Positions 24,301 through 35,081 of a stretch of 64,000 nt of DNA are shown here, piece by piece. This stretch comes from Apostichopus japonicus. Taxonomy: Eukaryota > Echinodermata > Holothuroidea > Aspidochirotida > Stichopodidae. The stretch's first letter is position 1. Each line of letters opens with the position of its first letter. Both the position numbers and the translations under genes were made by a program. Location: the NCBI RefSeq assembly GCF_037975245.1, contig NC_092568.1:15029501-15093500 (forward strand), in the 5' to 3' direction. Below the pieces are notes generated by a model, which worked only from the letters and a program-made list of their open reading frames with translations, did not search any database and was not told where the DNA came from.

Positions 24301-27300
24301 ATCCTAATACAGAGAAACCAACCCATGATTCAGGAACATGAGGCTCCAGATAGTATTCCCAAATCAAGGAGAAGGTCTATTAATCCACCAGATTCAGATA
24401 TTACTCCTTACTTTGGTGCAATGAAGAAAGGTCCCACCCCTGGAGGCATTGACGTTGACATCAAGGATGAGACCTATCATCCAGCCCAAGATGAAGCATA
24501 CAACCTGGATGTTACATTTAACCTATCACGGTTACCACATCACAATGGATCACTACTACCTAGCTGGACAGGTTACAACACACTACTACGATCTAACAAT
24601 GTTCCTGTTAAGTCTAACATATTCTACCTACCTGTGATAGATGCAAGTCCTACAGAAAACAGTACTATCTACACCATTCTGTTGAAGAGTGTAAGAATCG
24701 CAGATATACTACAACAGGAATCACTTGTTGTTGTAGTGGATCAGGCTGTATACTGCAAACTACAACAGATCAGATGGCAGAATCCACATTTCATGAAACG
24801 AATTGTAGTTCGACTGGGAGAGTTCCATACTTGCATGGCATTTCTTTGCTGTATAGGGAAACGATTTTCTGATGCTGGTCTTCGTGACATCCTTATCGAA
24901 GCGGAAGTAGTGGCTCAGGGGTCGATGAATGGTGTACTCTCTGGACATCATTATAATAGAAGTCTCAGAGCTCATAAAATTGTCAGTGAAGCATTGGAGC
25001 ACATGAGGTGGAATGCATTCTTGAACACACTAAATGATGACGAGCAGGCAAGTGCAACAGATGTGTTACTTCAACTGCAGGTGTCTTTTCCTGGTTCTGG
25101 TCATGCAGAGTTCCGGCAAAATAATGCCTATAAAGCTTTATTGGAGAAGTATGCCTTATTCATAGAATGTCAGTCCACTAAGCCAACGTTTAACTTCTGG
25201 TCTTCATACATAGACATGGTGCAACTGCTTCTTAGATTCATCCGTGGTACAAGGGAAGGAAATTGGTCTCTGCATCTGTCAACTGTTCGTTCTATGCTTC
25301 CATGGTTCTTTGCATATGATCATATCAACTATTCCCGTTACTTACCTATATATTGGCTGGAGATGCAACAACTCTCTTCAACTCATCCTGGAGTCTATGA
25401 TGCTTTCATGGCCGGTGAATTTGTAGTGCAGCGGCAAGAGTATCACGGTTTTGCAGGAATCGCTGCAGACCAGACGATAGAGCAGACAGTCAACAGGGAG
25501 TCGAAGATGAAAGGAGGCGTAGTCGGCCATACTACTAGTCAATCCTATTTCCACAGATGGGTTCTTTCTCAGCATTTGAGAGCGGCAATTCAGGTCCAGT
25601 GTGAGTCCATGGTAGGGAAAGGTAATCAAAACAGAAATGCAAAAGAGTTAGATGCTACACGAATTGTCAGGGACAATGAATGTATCCAGGCAGTGTGTGA
25701 CACTTTGCACTGTATGCTTAATCCATTTGAAGAATCAGGACAACAACTGCTACATATTACTTCCGGTGCTGTCGCACCCACAACTGTTGAGGAGCATTTA
25801 TTAGGGGCAAGGTTAATCGGTGAAAAATCAGCATCAAATTTTTTCAAGGAGAGACTGCAAGAAGGAACCGTGGACTTCCACAAACCTTTGAAACGGTATA
25901 AACTTCAGTCTTTCTCCAGCATGGCCAAGACTACCAAGACAAAAATCAAGGGAGGGAAGGAAGTAGTTTTGAAGCAAGACAGAAATTTGTTTGCAAGATT
26001 GCTTATCATCTCACGACATAGAGAATTTAACTTACAAGATATTCTCAAGCACAGCATCAATTCAGTCCCACTTCCACTCGCCAATGACAAGGGGGGTATC
26101 AACAAAACCAACAAGGCCAGCCTGATGAAATATATTGAATCAATTACTGAACCTCCCCCCGTTGTAACACAAATTCCACGACAGAGCATTTGGGTATTGG
26201 ATGCTATGGCTCTCATTCAGGAGACAAATGTGAAAATGTTGTCTGGTATGACATTTGGAGAATTTGCTAAATATTTATTCAAGAAGGTGGTTACCATGGC
26301 TACAAGTGTGTTCTCAACAGCTGTTCATGTTGTCACTGACCGATACCCCGCCATAAGTATCAAGAATGCAGAAAGAGGTCGACGTTCAACTGGTGGTGTC
26401 GAACAGGTGAAGATATTTGGACCAAGACAAACAATTCCAAGCCAGTGGAAGAAATATTTAGCAAGTGGCGACAACAAGGAGGCCTTAGTTGAATTCATAT
26501 ACCAAATGTGGACAACATATGATGCCGAATTGTTTGGAGAGGTGACAGTGTTCTTTGCGCATGGTGACTTGTGTCATTCCTTTCAAAACAAATCAGGAGA
26601 GCTCCAGGTACAGGCTGTACACCAGCTTAACTGCAGCCATGAAGAAGCCGACACGCGACTTCTACTGCATTGTATGTATATAGCTGAGCACCCACCAACA
26701 TCAACAGGAACCACCAATATAATCATCCGGAGCCCAGATACAGATGTCTTTGTGATAGCGACTGGTGTCTGCAGTGAGATGGATGCTAACATCATGTTTC
26801 ATACTGGAAGAGGAGAAAAGATGCGCACAATAGACATTAAAGCTGTAGCAAGCAACCTAGGTTCTCAAATGACTGGGGCTTTAATTGGACTTCATTGCTT
26901 CACTGGGTGTGACTCGGTTAGTGCTTTTTTTGGGAAAGGCAAGTCGAAAGCTTTAAAACTAGTTATGGCAGACACATCATACCAAGCTGGTTTCCAGAAA
27001 TTGGGCCAAAGCTTCTGTGTCACAACTGAATTATGTCAGCAATTGGAGGAATTTACATGTAAGCTGTATGGTCAAGAGTGTGAAGAGGTCAATCTGGCAA
27101 GATATAACATGTTTCGGATGGACTGTAAGTTTGAAACATCTATGCCCCCAAACAAAGACTCACTACATCAACACATTCTCAGAGCCAATTATCAATCAGC
27201 CATTCATCGACGTGCATTGCAACAAGTTCCTGATGTTCCAAGTCCTGTTAACCATGGTTGGAAACTAGAAAATGGCGAGCTGGCGATTCACTGGGGAGAC

Positions 27301-27507
27301 CTACAACCTGCACCAGATGATCTGTTGGCTGCTACACAGTGTAGCTGCAAAAAAAGCAAATGCACGACAAGGCAGTGTGATTGTGTTAAAAGTTCTATTT
27401 CGTGCACAGACTTGTGCAAATGCTATAACTGCAACAACAAGGCGGATACTGATGAGGAGTTTGCTGATGATGTAAGCCCACAGGTGGAAGATTCAGATAC
27501 AGAATAG
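20981..27507 (+). CDS. FEN1/PIN-like nuclease with zinc fingers and CXC domain (one frameshift)
   Basis: Three exons (20981-21308, 22221-23020, 23814-27507) join in phase. The start ATG sits in CACCATGG; a longer frame from GTG at 20969 is not needed. N-terminal modules: FCCMH...YHRECYQKF, then CLICQK...YHNKCYRNF, both Cys/His pairs of treble-clef type. The C-terminal third carries acidic motifs in the order WVLDAMAL, VVTDRYP, HEEADTR, SPDTDV and FTGCDSVSAFFGKGK. These match the carboxylates and glycine-rich turn of FEN1/XPG-like PIN nucleases. It ends with a tesmin/TSO1-like CXC cluster (CSCKKSKC...CKCYNCNN). Related CXC proteins are, from memory, numerous in invertebrate genomes and lack an assigned function. 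A frameshift near 24253-24262 makes this copy doubtful as a working gene. A nuclear DNA-processing or element-borne role is inference. Confidence 0.8.
22221..23020 (+). CDS. Nuclease-CXC gene, exon 2
   Basis: After TTTTCACACAG the exon completes the split codon and reads an acidic stretch (DADIESDCGNEGD). It then has CLICQKDAY...YHNKCYRNFTRG, a second copy of the Cys/His module, followed by a helical region with QILRLKTLNV-like spacing. It ends at TCACAG before GTATAG. 800 bases, leaving phase 0. Confidence 0.8.
23814..27507 (+). CDS. Nuclease-CXC gene, exon 3 (nuclease core and CXC)
   Basis: From the TTTCATAG acceptor the frame is open to a TAA at 24273-24275. The second frame is open from 24259, right after a TAG, to the stop at 27505-27507. 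The join falls between FTTL and ETISGKGTTHN, where family members (from memory) carry about ten further residues with a DNID-like motif. A short deletion with frameshift is the simplest reading. Downstream come VVVVDQAVYCKLQQIRW, then the PIN/FEN1-like motifs at about 26185-26945, then HGWKLENGELAIHWG and the CXC cluster at about 27343-27450, and an acidic tail. The last 3.2 kb is a single uninterrupted frame. Confidence 0.8.
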
Positions 27508-27539
27508 ATAAAGGTTGATGGGTGACAAATAGCAGGAAC

Positions 27540-28180
27540 TTTTCATTCATTTTTTATGTGGGGTGCCCCTTTAATTATTTAAGAAGCTAATTAACCTTCC
27601 ATCGAGCAAGTTCAGAGAAAAACAACTTCTTCCAAAATCAGCACCCTTCAAAAAAAATCAGTTGCCAAATTTTAGCTCCTGTCTACAAATTTAATTTTTC
27701 ATGTGGGGTTCCTCTTTAATTTATTGGGGAGCTAATTAACCTTTGATTGAGCAAGTTTGGAGGTGAGTAACACTCTTTTTCAAAATCTGCCCCTTAAAAA
27801 GTACTTACCTGACAATGTTCAGCTGGTTTCAATGTTTCAACTGGTCAAATCATGAGCGCACCTAGGTCAATGAGGGGATGGGCATATGGGGGGTCTACTG
27901 GCAGGGGTACCCCACCAATAAAAATTACTGGCAATGCCCATCCCTTGTATCTGAAGTCCTAACCAACATTTTCCAGTAGGTTTCAAGTGGTTACCTCATG
28001 AGCTGACCTAGGTCAGCCATGAGGGGTCAATTATAGATCACTGGCAGGGGTATCCCACCACCAATAATTACTGGCGATGGCCATTTGTTGCTCTTGGGGC
28101 TATACCTGACACATTGTTCTTACTTTGATGTGGTTACCAAGAAAGCTGATCTAGGTTAGCTATTAGGTGACTTTAAAATT
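27540..28180. repeat. Decayed tandem repeats downstream of the nuclease gene
   Basis: Two copies of a ~145-bp unit (ATGTGGGGTKCC...GAGCTAATTAACCTT...GAGCAAGTT) at about 27557 and 27702 are followed by about three ~140-bp units. These carry GGTTTCAA.TGGTTACCTCATGAGC, CACCTAGGTCA, ACTGGCAGGGGTA.CCCACCA and ATTACTGGC.ATG. The TTTCAAGTGGT-ACCTC word is shared with the 1.2-2.7 kb satellite, suggesting common ancestry. Confidence 0.7.
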
Positions 28181-28448
28181 GCTCTCCCAGCCACACCCAC
28201 CACAGTCGGTTTGCCAGTCGTCAGGTTTCATATACAGGAATGCATTGTGAACATTGTGATGTACCAGGCAATTGGTTACCTTCCCAGCTAACCAAACCCT
28301 CTGGACTCCCGCTCTACAGATCAGTGAAAATTTGACCAAACTTATGAAGCTTGCACGTAAATGATATACTAGACTGTTTTTTTTTAAAACAGGTTATGAA
28401 AAGTATCTTTAATATCATTAAACAGTTGGGTACAATAGTTAAACTCAC

Positions 28449-28663
28449 TCTTCCATCTTTTTTCTCTATGGTACTTGTTCCTTTGCTTTTTGGACTCTTG
28501 GATAAACTCTTTTGTTCTGCGAAGTGTACCAATATATCATCTTAAAACATGTCTTTAAGCCATATATAACACAGTTCTCCTCTTCTGTTGTTGCCTCCAC
28601 ACTGGTGTCGTACATCACAGGAAACCTCACCCTTGACTTAGATATTTGGCTTTTCAATTCCTG
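28449..28663 (-). CDS. Possible exon of an unknown minus-strand gene
   Basis: A TTTTTTTCCAG acceptor and a GTGAGT donor bound 215 bases. The peptide reads ELKSQISKSRVRFPVMYDTSVEATTEE in one frame. It then appears to continue in another frame (DDILVHFAEQKSLSKSPKSK), so a one-base frameshift or chance is possible. No family recognised and no neighbouring exon found. Confidence 0.3.
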
Positions 28664-30300
28664 CTGGAAAAAAAGAAACAGCAAAGTATTCATCATTTGA
28701 AAAAAAAAATTAAATAAAGTTGTCACCACAAAGTTATGTGAGATTTGCTTCCACTATAGTCTCAAAAAACAATCCCAAAGTTTGAAGCAGACTGTATAAA
28801 GCTGAAAATTTGAACGAGAGTGTCATCACCATTGCAACCAGAATCAAATGCCCAGAATACAGAGATAATAAAACATGGGCTAAATCTTTGTTTGTTTTGA
28901 TGATCTTTAAAAATATAAAATTTTAGAAACAGAAATGCACTGAGCCAACTTATTTATAGGCCTAATCGTTTTTAGTTGTTATTTTGCTTGCTCACATAAC
29001 AAGCCTGTTTAGACCTAGGCTAGAGGAGAATCAGTACTTTGTTACACTAAGTTTGTCTTTCGGTCGTTTTGATTTAGTCTTACTAGTAGTACTGTACTAA
29101 AGTATATAATGGACCGGCGAAGACTAGAGAATACCCAGAGTTTTAGCAACTGCGTTAAACTGTATCATCTGATCTATTATTTACGTCAATGAGTTTCATT
29201 CAATCTAGGATCAAAAAGAGAAAACTAATTAATCTTAACCTTTAAACTTTGCTACTAAACAGATATGCTTGAATTACAAATAAATGTCGAAAAAACATCA
29301 TAATCTAAGAATCGATGCATATACATATACATAAACAGAATAATTTTAATTCGCGCAAGTGAACCCTGCACTACATTGGACAGAAATAAAAAACGTGCAA
29401 TTAGACCAAACTAAAATACTAAATTTTCCGTTACTTCTACATAACAAAATATCCATACAAATACAACAACTTACTCTTTTGGCAGTATACTAAAAGCACA
29501 TGTTATAATAACTTCAGACTATCAAGCTTTCCTGAGAAAAAACGGTTAATACTTCTTACAGTAAGCAAGTCGACCGTGAAGGAATGTCGCAATTGTTTCC
29601 TGGGTGTGACCGGAAATTAAATACTAAAAAATGATAAATGAAAAGGTTAAATACAACTGAAGCGTGCATCCTGACTGCTCGCAACATCCGTTGACTATCC
29701 AACATAATTTGTTCAGCCTACTGTGACTGTACGTTTGAAGGTCTAGCCTTGCTTATTCAATATCACAAAGCCTACCCATTTAGATTCACATGGGAAATTA
29801 CAGGAAATCTTTACCAAATGAGTGTAGACTTCAAATAAACTATTGAGCCTTATAGTTCCAGCATTTGTTTGGGAATAAATTAGAAGATTATGTGCCTCTG
29901 TTCAATCTAGCCCAATACACACATAACACATTGTTAATTGGTGTTTAGAATGCACACTTTAGTGTTGAGAATGCACTGCAGTACCCAGTAGAAGCCTATA
30001 GGCTACTCACTGTCATTGCACTTGTGTATTGCGAAACGCCAACGTGACAACGGTAGCGTTACACTAACCATAATACAGTACTAGTGCCAGTGGCCTAACA
30101 ATTAACTTTAATTTTACCTTCAAGTTAAAGGAATAACAGGTAGGCCGATGATGCAGTTAATACCTCCATTCTTCTAAAGACCTTCTTGGGTGATTTACGG
30201 TTGAAAGTTGCTTAGAGTGATCGTATGAAACTATGCCAAGTCCAGCAAGCTGCCGTTGCCTCTCGGTTTCCAAATTAAAGTGAATCGAATTGGGTTAAAA
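28664..30300. other. No gene recognised
   Basis: AT-rich. A minus-strand donor-like site (GTAAAA) near 30118 follows a short ATG frame from about 30164 that soon stops; it could be an untranslated first exon. Confidence 0.45.
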
Positions 30301-30545
30301 TACATTAGTCCGTCGACACCGACTAAGCTACGATTATGGCGTAAATCGGGTGTCCGTGTCGTTCTTAGTCCATGGGTTAAAATACCTTAGTCCGTCGCCA
30401 CCGACTAAGCTGCGATTATATTTTCCTTAGTCAGTGTAAACTGACTAAGAAGCAGCGATGAAACGAAGATTTTTGCTAGTTCGTGTGCATTGACTAACGT
30501 TACAAACTAATTTAACGTTAGTCCGTGGCAATATTGACTAGTTTA
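30300..30545. repeat. Tandem TTAGTC...GACTAA hairpins
   Basis: Stem-loops TTAGTCCGTCGaCACCGACTAAG occur at about 30305-30327 and 30387-30409, TTAGTCaGTGTAAACtGACTAAG at 30427-30449, and a looser pair at 30492-30540. The first two lie in an ~82-bp direct repeat (GGGTTAAAATAC.TTAGTCC). They sit just before the reverse transcriptase region. Confidence 0.8.
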
Positions 30546-30599
30546 TTTTTTCAGTGCACCAGCTACGTATTGGAAGGAACTGTCGACAGTTTGTTTAAA

Positions 30600-32980
30600 C
30601 AATGCCCGAAACTTAAATCCACCAACAAAAAAAGTACGTTTTAATAATACTAAAATAGCAAGCTTATCCAAGAAACAAAAAGACCTAAGACTACAGATTG
30701 ACAACTGTAAAGATATTGATCAAAAGAGAAATTTAAAAACTAAAAGGAACAAAATAATTAAACAACAACATTTTCTAGTCAAAACTACCCATGAACAAAA
30801 ATTAATTGACGAAATTTCCGAAATTGAAAATTGTAAGGATGACTCCCATCGTTTCTTTAAAGCAATAAGAGTAGTAAAACAAAAGAGTAAGAGAGACCCT
30901 ATATTACAATTAAAATTGGCGATAAACATATAGGAGATACCGACGCAAAAATTAAAGAAATCGTGTTTCCAGAGAAACTAAACACGCCCTATGATGAAGA
31001 TGAAATTAAACAAGCAGTCTCATCCTTAAAAAATAATAAAACCCCAGGTTGTGACAAGGTCACAGCCGAACATCTCAAATATGCCCCATGCACACACAAA
31101 CACATAGCAAATATCTTAAATAGTATAGCCGAATCAGGAGATTTCCCAATTGAAATTAAACAAGGAATCCTAACTCCTATCCAAAAACCGGGAAAGACTA
31201 AAGGTCCACCAGAAAACTTAAGACCAGTAATTTTATTATCAACACTGACGAAAATTCTTGCGGTTTGTGTGGCCAGGAGGATTCGTCCGTCAATTGATGA
31301 GCATATCCTCCTCATTACCCAAACTGCCTACACTTCAGGACGTTGCACAGCTGAACTTGTCTTCGCTTTTAAAGTGCTAGCAGAAAAAGCTATAACATCC
31401 ATAGGTTACACTATAAATCTATTGATGCTAGATATGAGCAAGGCGTTCGACACAATTCAAAGAGGATCCTTGCTAACTGACCTAGAACAGGTTCTGGACA
31501 ACGACGAACTTCACCTGATATCACTACTAATCGATAACGTCTCCTACACCGTCAAATTAGAGGGCAAACTAGGACTTCCTTTTAACACTAACATTGGTTC
31601 ACCACAAGGAGATAGTGCAAGTGAACTATTTTTTATAACTTATCTAGCCAACTCTATGAAATCAGATGATAATGATATCGATGCAGTTATCCTGCCATCG
31701 CAGTTAGTTGATCATGATTACAGCACTACCACCACTAATTCTTTTTTCACAGTGGACCAACAATACGCCAATGATATCTCTTGGGCATCAACTGGTCAGC
31801 ATATACTTCAAGACATCGAAAAACGAGTCTCTGACAAACTGGCAGTAAGAAATCTGAAAATCAATTGCACAAAAACTGAGAAATTTACAATCACAAGAAA
31901 AGGAAATGACAGTTGGAAGAAATGTAAATATGTTGGAAGCTTGCTGGGGACCGAAGAAGACATTAACAGAAGAATTGGTATCACCAACGGTGCTTTCAAC
32001 ACACTGTCAAGCATTTTTAAAAGCAAAAACATAAGCCGGAAAATTAAGCTTAGGATCTTTGAGACTTTATTAAAGAGTATTTTTTTGTACAATTGCGAAC
32101 TGTGGGGCACAACGAAGGATCTTGATCGCAAAATTGACACTTTTCAAAGGAGACTACTTCGAAATATTCTCAACATTAGATGGACCAATAATAATTGGTT
32201 ATCAAATGATGAGCTCTACAACGAAACCAACCAAACACCTTGGTCATCGATAGTCGCACATAGAAGATTGAGATTTTTCGGTCATGTAGCAAGACTTCAA
32301 GAGGACGCTCCAGCAAAGGCTGCTTTAAGGTAGCATACGCCCATTAAAAGCCCCATTGACTTACACACTAAATCACAAAAGTAATGTGGTCTCTAAGTCT
32401 AGATAGAAGTTTTCACTAGCTTAACGCTACCCATCACCGGATAGCTGACTAGTTGGCCTTTCATGGCACCATCAATTTTCTGTACCATGACCGTGAAAAT
32501 TTTTTGCTATCCGAGCCGGAAGTTTTCGTCACTTGTAAACAAACCTCTTCACTCAGTGGTAAACAAATTTCCTACGCTGCTCCCTGGAGGCCTAAAGGGG
32601 TCTAAAATTGCCTCAATTGACCCAATTTTTTTCACCACATGTACTTCCATTCATGCTCTTCAACATGCAAGCCACAAAAACTAGATTATGATTGATAACA
32701 GGTCACAAAAGATGTTCTCCCGCTGCTTTTTGGCACTTTTCCTGAAGGAGAACAATCGAGCGGATTGATATAGACTCTAATAGGAGTATGCCACCTTTAA
32801 GAGAAGCACTGAGACATACTGCTAAACCAGTTGGAAGGCCCGTGACTACATTGCTTGGAAAAATAAAATCGCAATTCAAGGACATTAATATTAACAATTT
32901 CGAAGAAGCAATAAACCTTGCGCAAGATCGTGATACGTGGCGGAGGTTAATCACTGAGCATGTCGGATCGACGAGACTCA
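30600..32980 (+). pseudogene. Non-LTR retrotransposon reverse transcriptase, split by a MITE
   Basis: The main frame, 30963-32333, has no true ATG at its start (the first codon is GTG). It carries the RT blocks NKTPGCDKVTAEHLKY, NLRPVILLSTLTKIL, LLMLDMSKAFDTI, GSPQGDSASELFF and FKYVGSLL-like CKYVGSLL. The catalytic YADD box reads YAND (GCC AAT GAT), so one of the two active-site Asp residues is lost. Upstream, 30600-30930 encodes a basic, coiled-coil-like segment and HRFFKAIRVVKQ in another frame, with a frameshift near 30905. After the insert at 32329-32795 the same protein resumes as EALRHTAKPVGRP...LAQDRDTWRRLI, the usual C-terminal motif. No endonuclease domain was seen, so it is 5'-truncated. 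Clade not assigned. Confidence 0.85.
32329..32795. mobile_element. 467-bp MITE at a TTAA target
   Basis: The insert begins GGTAGCATACGCCCATTA and ends with the inverse of GGTGGCATACTCCTATTA (15 of 18 positions match). It is flanked by TTTAA on both sides (32324-32328 and 32796-32800). Removing it rejoins the RT reading frame as KAALREALRH, which confirms the borders. No coding capacity. A TTAA target with G-rich termini suggests a piggyBac- or Kolobok-type source; that is inference. Confidence 0.85.
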
Positions 32981-33000
32981 ACTTACTACTACTAGTACTA

Positions 33001-33372
33001 CTACATTCACTTATAGCGTGTAGTAATAACGTTAGGCCATATGAGACAAAGCTTGCCCCTAGAGCTGTATTAATAAGTAAGATCTATTATGTAGAAGGCC
33101 TGCCTTCATTCAAGAGAATAAGGTTGAACGTTAGCATATTAGCACTATTTCGTAGGCGTGAAGTACCAGTACCTTCTTATGCCGTTAGTTCCCATGTCCG
33201 AACCGACCAATCTTTCACGAAGTCACTAACACTGTTCTCGAACTGATACAGAGAAATATCAGTGTAATACCACCCTGGAACACATCACATGATCCTCCAT
33301 ACATGGTACGCGCGCACCCAATTGACATGAATCCTCCAGATTCATTTACCTCGTTGCATGTTACCGTGTTAC
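33001..33372 (+). repeat. Medium repeat, right copy (inverted to 19951-20327)
   Basis: Begins CTACATTCACTTATAG directly after a (TACTAC)n stretch at the end of the RT element. It runs to about GTGTTAC at 33372. It is nearly identical in inverse to the copy at 20 kb. Confidence 0.85.
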
Positions 33373-34994
33373 GAACACAGCACAGTAGTTACTGATGCAC
33401 GGTGGTGGAACATGAACAGTAGTTACTGTACTAGCTATGAGCATCGGGTGGCCCAAATCCTTTCATAATCAACTAAACGCTTTTCCATTCTACCTTGCTG
33501 CTTCAATTTCTGATGATGCAAATATAGCTCCGACATTTGGCCTCTCTATCGTCTTGGTTGTTTCATATGCGCAACATGGTAATTGGTTTGGACTAATCGA
33601 CAGGAAAGCGCGTCGAGGGTCTAAGACGAATTTTGGCTAGGTGTAATGTTAGGACAATTATGAGTAAGTCGTGTGGGCAAGAATGATTTTCCACATGCAG
33701 AAAAAAATCCGTTTTCTTGGATGTATTTTTCAAATGATAACTTTTCGAATTGAAAAGTTAAATTTCCCATCATGCATGTTAGGGACAGTGTAGCTATAGG
33801 GCACTTCTCAAGGATATTTCGTTTCAGTGAACCAGGAAGGCCGGAGCTGAGTGTTTAAGATGTGGGGTGGTGAAGGGGTAGTGGTAGTTAGGCGGGTGGG
33901 GGTTCGGCAGTGGAGAGGGGTTGGTGGAGTGGTAGGGTGCCTCATGGGTATTAAATACAGCATAACAGCCTAACAGGTATCAAATTTTGATAAAGAAAAT
34001 TGAGTTTCATGGGCCAAATGACTACAACTGTACAAAAAAAAAAAAAAACTCTTCTTTAAACTATACTTTTATTTTTGATGAATACCTTCTGTTCTTTGAA
34101 ACACTGTTAAACTCTGATAACAAAATTGCCACCTCTCATCAGCCCACAACAGACCACCCCCTCCAAATGAAATCTTGATTTGTATGTGTAAATATTTGAA
34201 TGTGATAACGCATATGAAAGCAAATAAAAGAATTAACCATCAAAGTAAAGATACCTTGAATTGAAAATGTCTGTCATGGGCAAGGCATACACAGTACTAA
34301 GAAAGGTTCGGTGGAAGTGCAACATTGAAAGGAACAATTGTGATTGTGATTTTAAGTTTTAAACGTCTTTGGAAATTCATTGTGAGCATTTACAGTCTGT
34401 TTCCATTTCAGACTAGTAAGAGTAACATAATAAAATGGTAGAAGAATATGAAGGATGGAATATGTAAAAATAATTGAAAGAATGCATTTAACCCTCTTGA
34501 AAAAAACCTTGCTCCAAAAACTGCTTTCTCATAAAGCTTTGGTCTTGTTTACAAAGAATACAAAGCAGAATTGTCATGAAAGAACCACTCGTTCTTGAAT
34601 ACCTCTATGGAGATGTTCATGATTTTCTAGTCAAATCCAACTACTACAGAATTCATTTTTTTTTGGCATATGGTGATTCTTTTAATTTTGCTGTGCAATT
34701 GAAGTAGCCTACAAGATGTTCTGTTTACATAATCTTATGGGACACGAGACAGCAATTTTAGACTTTCGTATTTTAAATGCTGTGACCCAAACCAAACACG
34801 ATAGGGTTGCTGTACAACATAAGAGAAACCACATTCTATATACAAGATCTAAACAAGTTTCCGAATCGTTATACACCACTTTTTAAATGTAGAACATAAA
34901 AAACATACAAAGATAAATGTATACAAACATACCTTTCATATGCAAATATATTATCAAGCAAACTATGAACAGGATTGCACTTATGTTACTTGCT
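33373..34994. other. No gene; contains a G-rich strand
   Basis: At 33858-33950 the plus strand has many GG to GGGGG runs (GTGGGGTGGTGAAGGGG, GGCGGGTGGGGG) with G-quadruplex potential. The rest is AT-rich with poly-A runs and no coding signal. Confidence 0.5.
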
Positions 34995-35046
34995 GCCAAT
35001 AGACACAATCGGCGACCGGCGTCTTGTGACATATAGTGGGTATACA
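34995..35046. repeat. Inverted repeat, left of YqaJ unit
   Basis: CCAATAGACACAATCGGCGAC, then TATAGTGGGTA, lie 36 bases before the start codon of the SWIM-YqaJ gene. The reverse complement is found at 37227-37286. Position suggests either a terminal/subterminal repeat of an element or a duplicated promoter. Confidence 0.75.
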
Positions 35047-35081
35047 ATGTAAAGAAACCTAGTGCGGTGTATGGCAACAAC

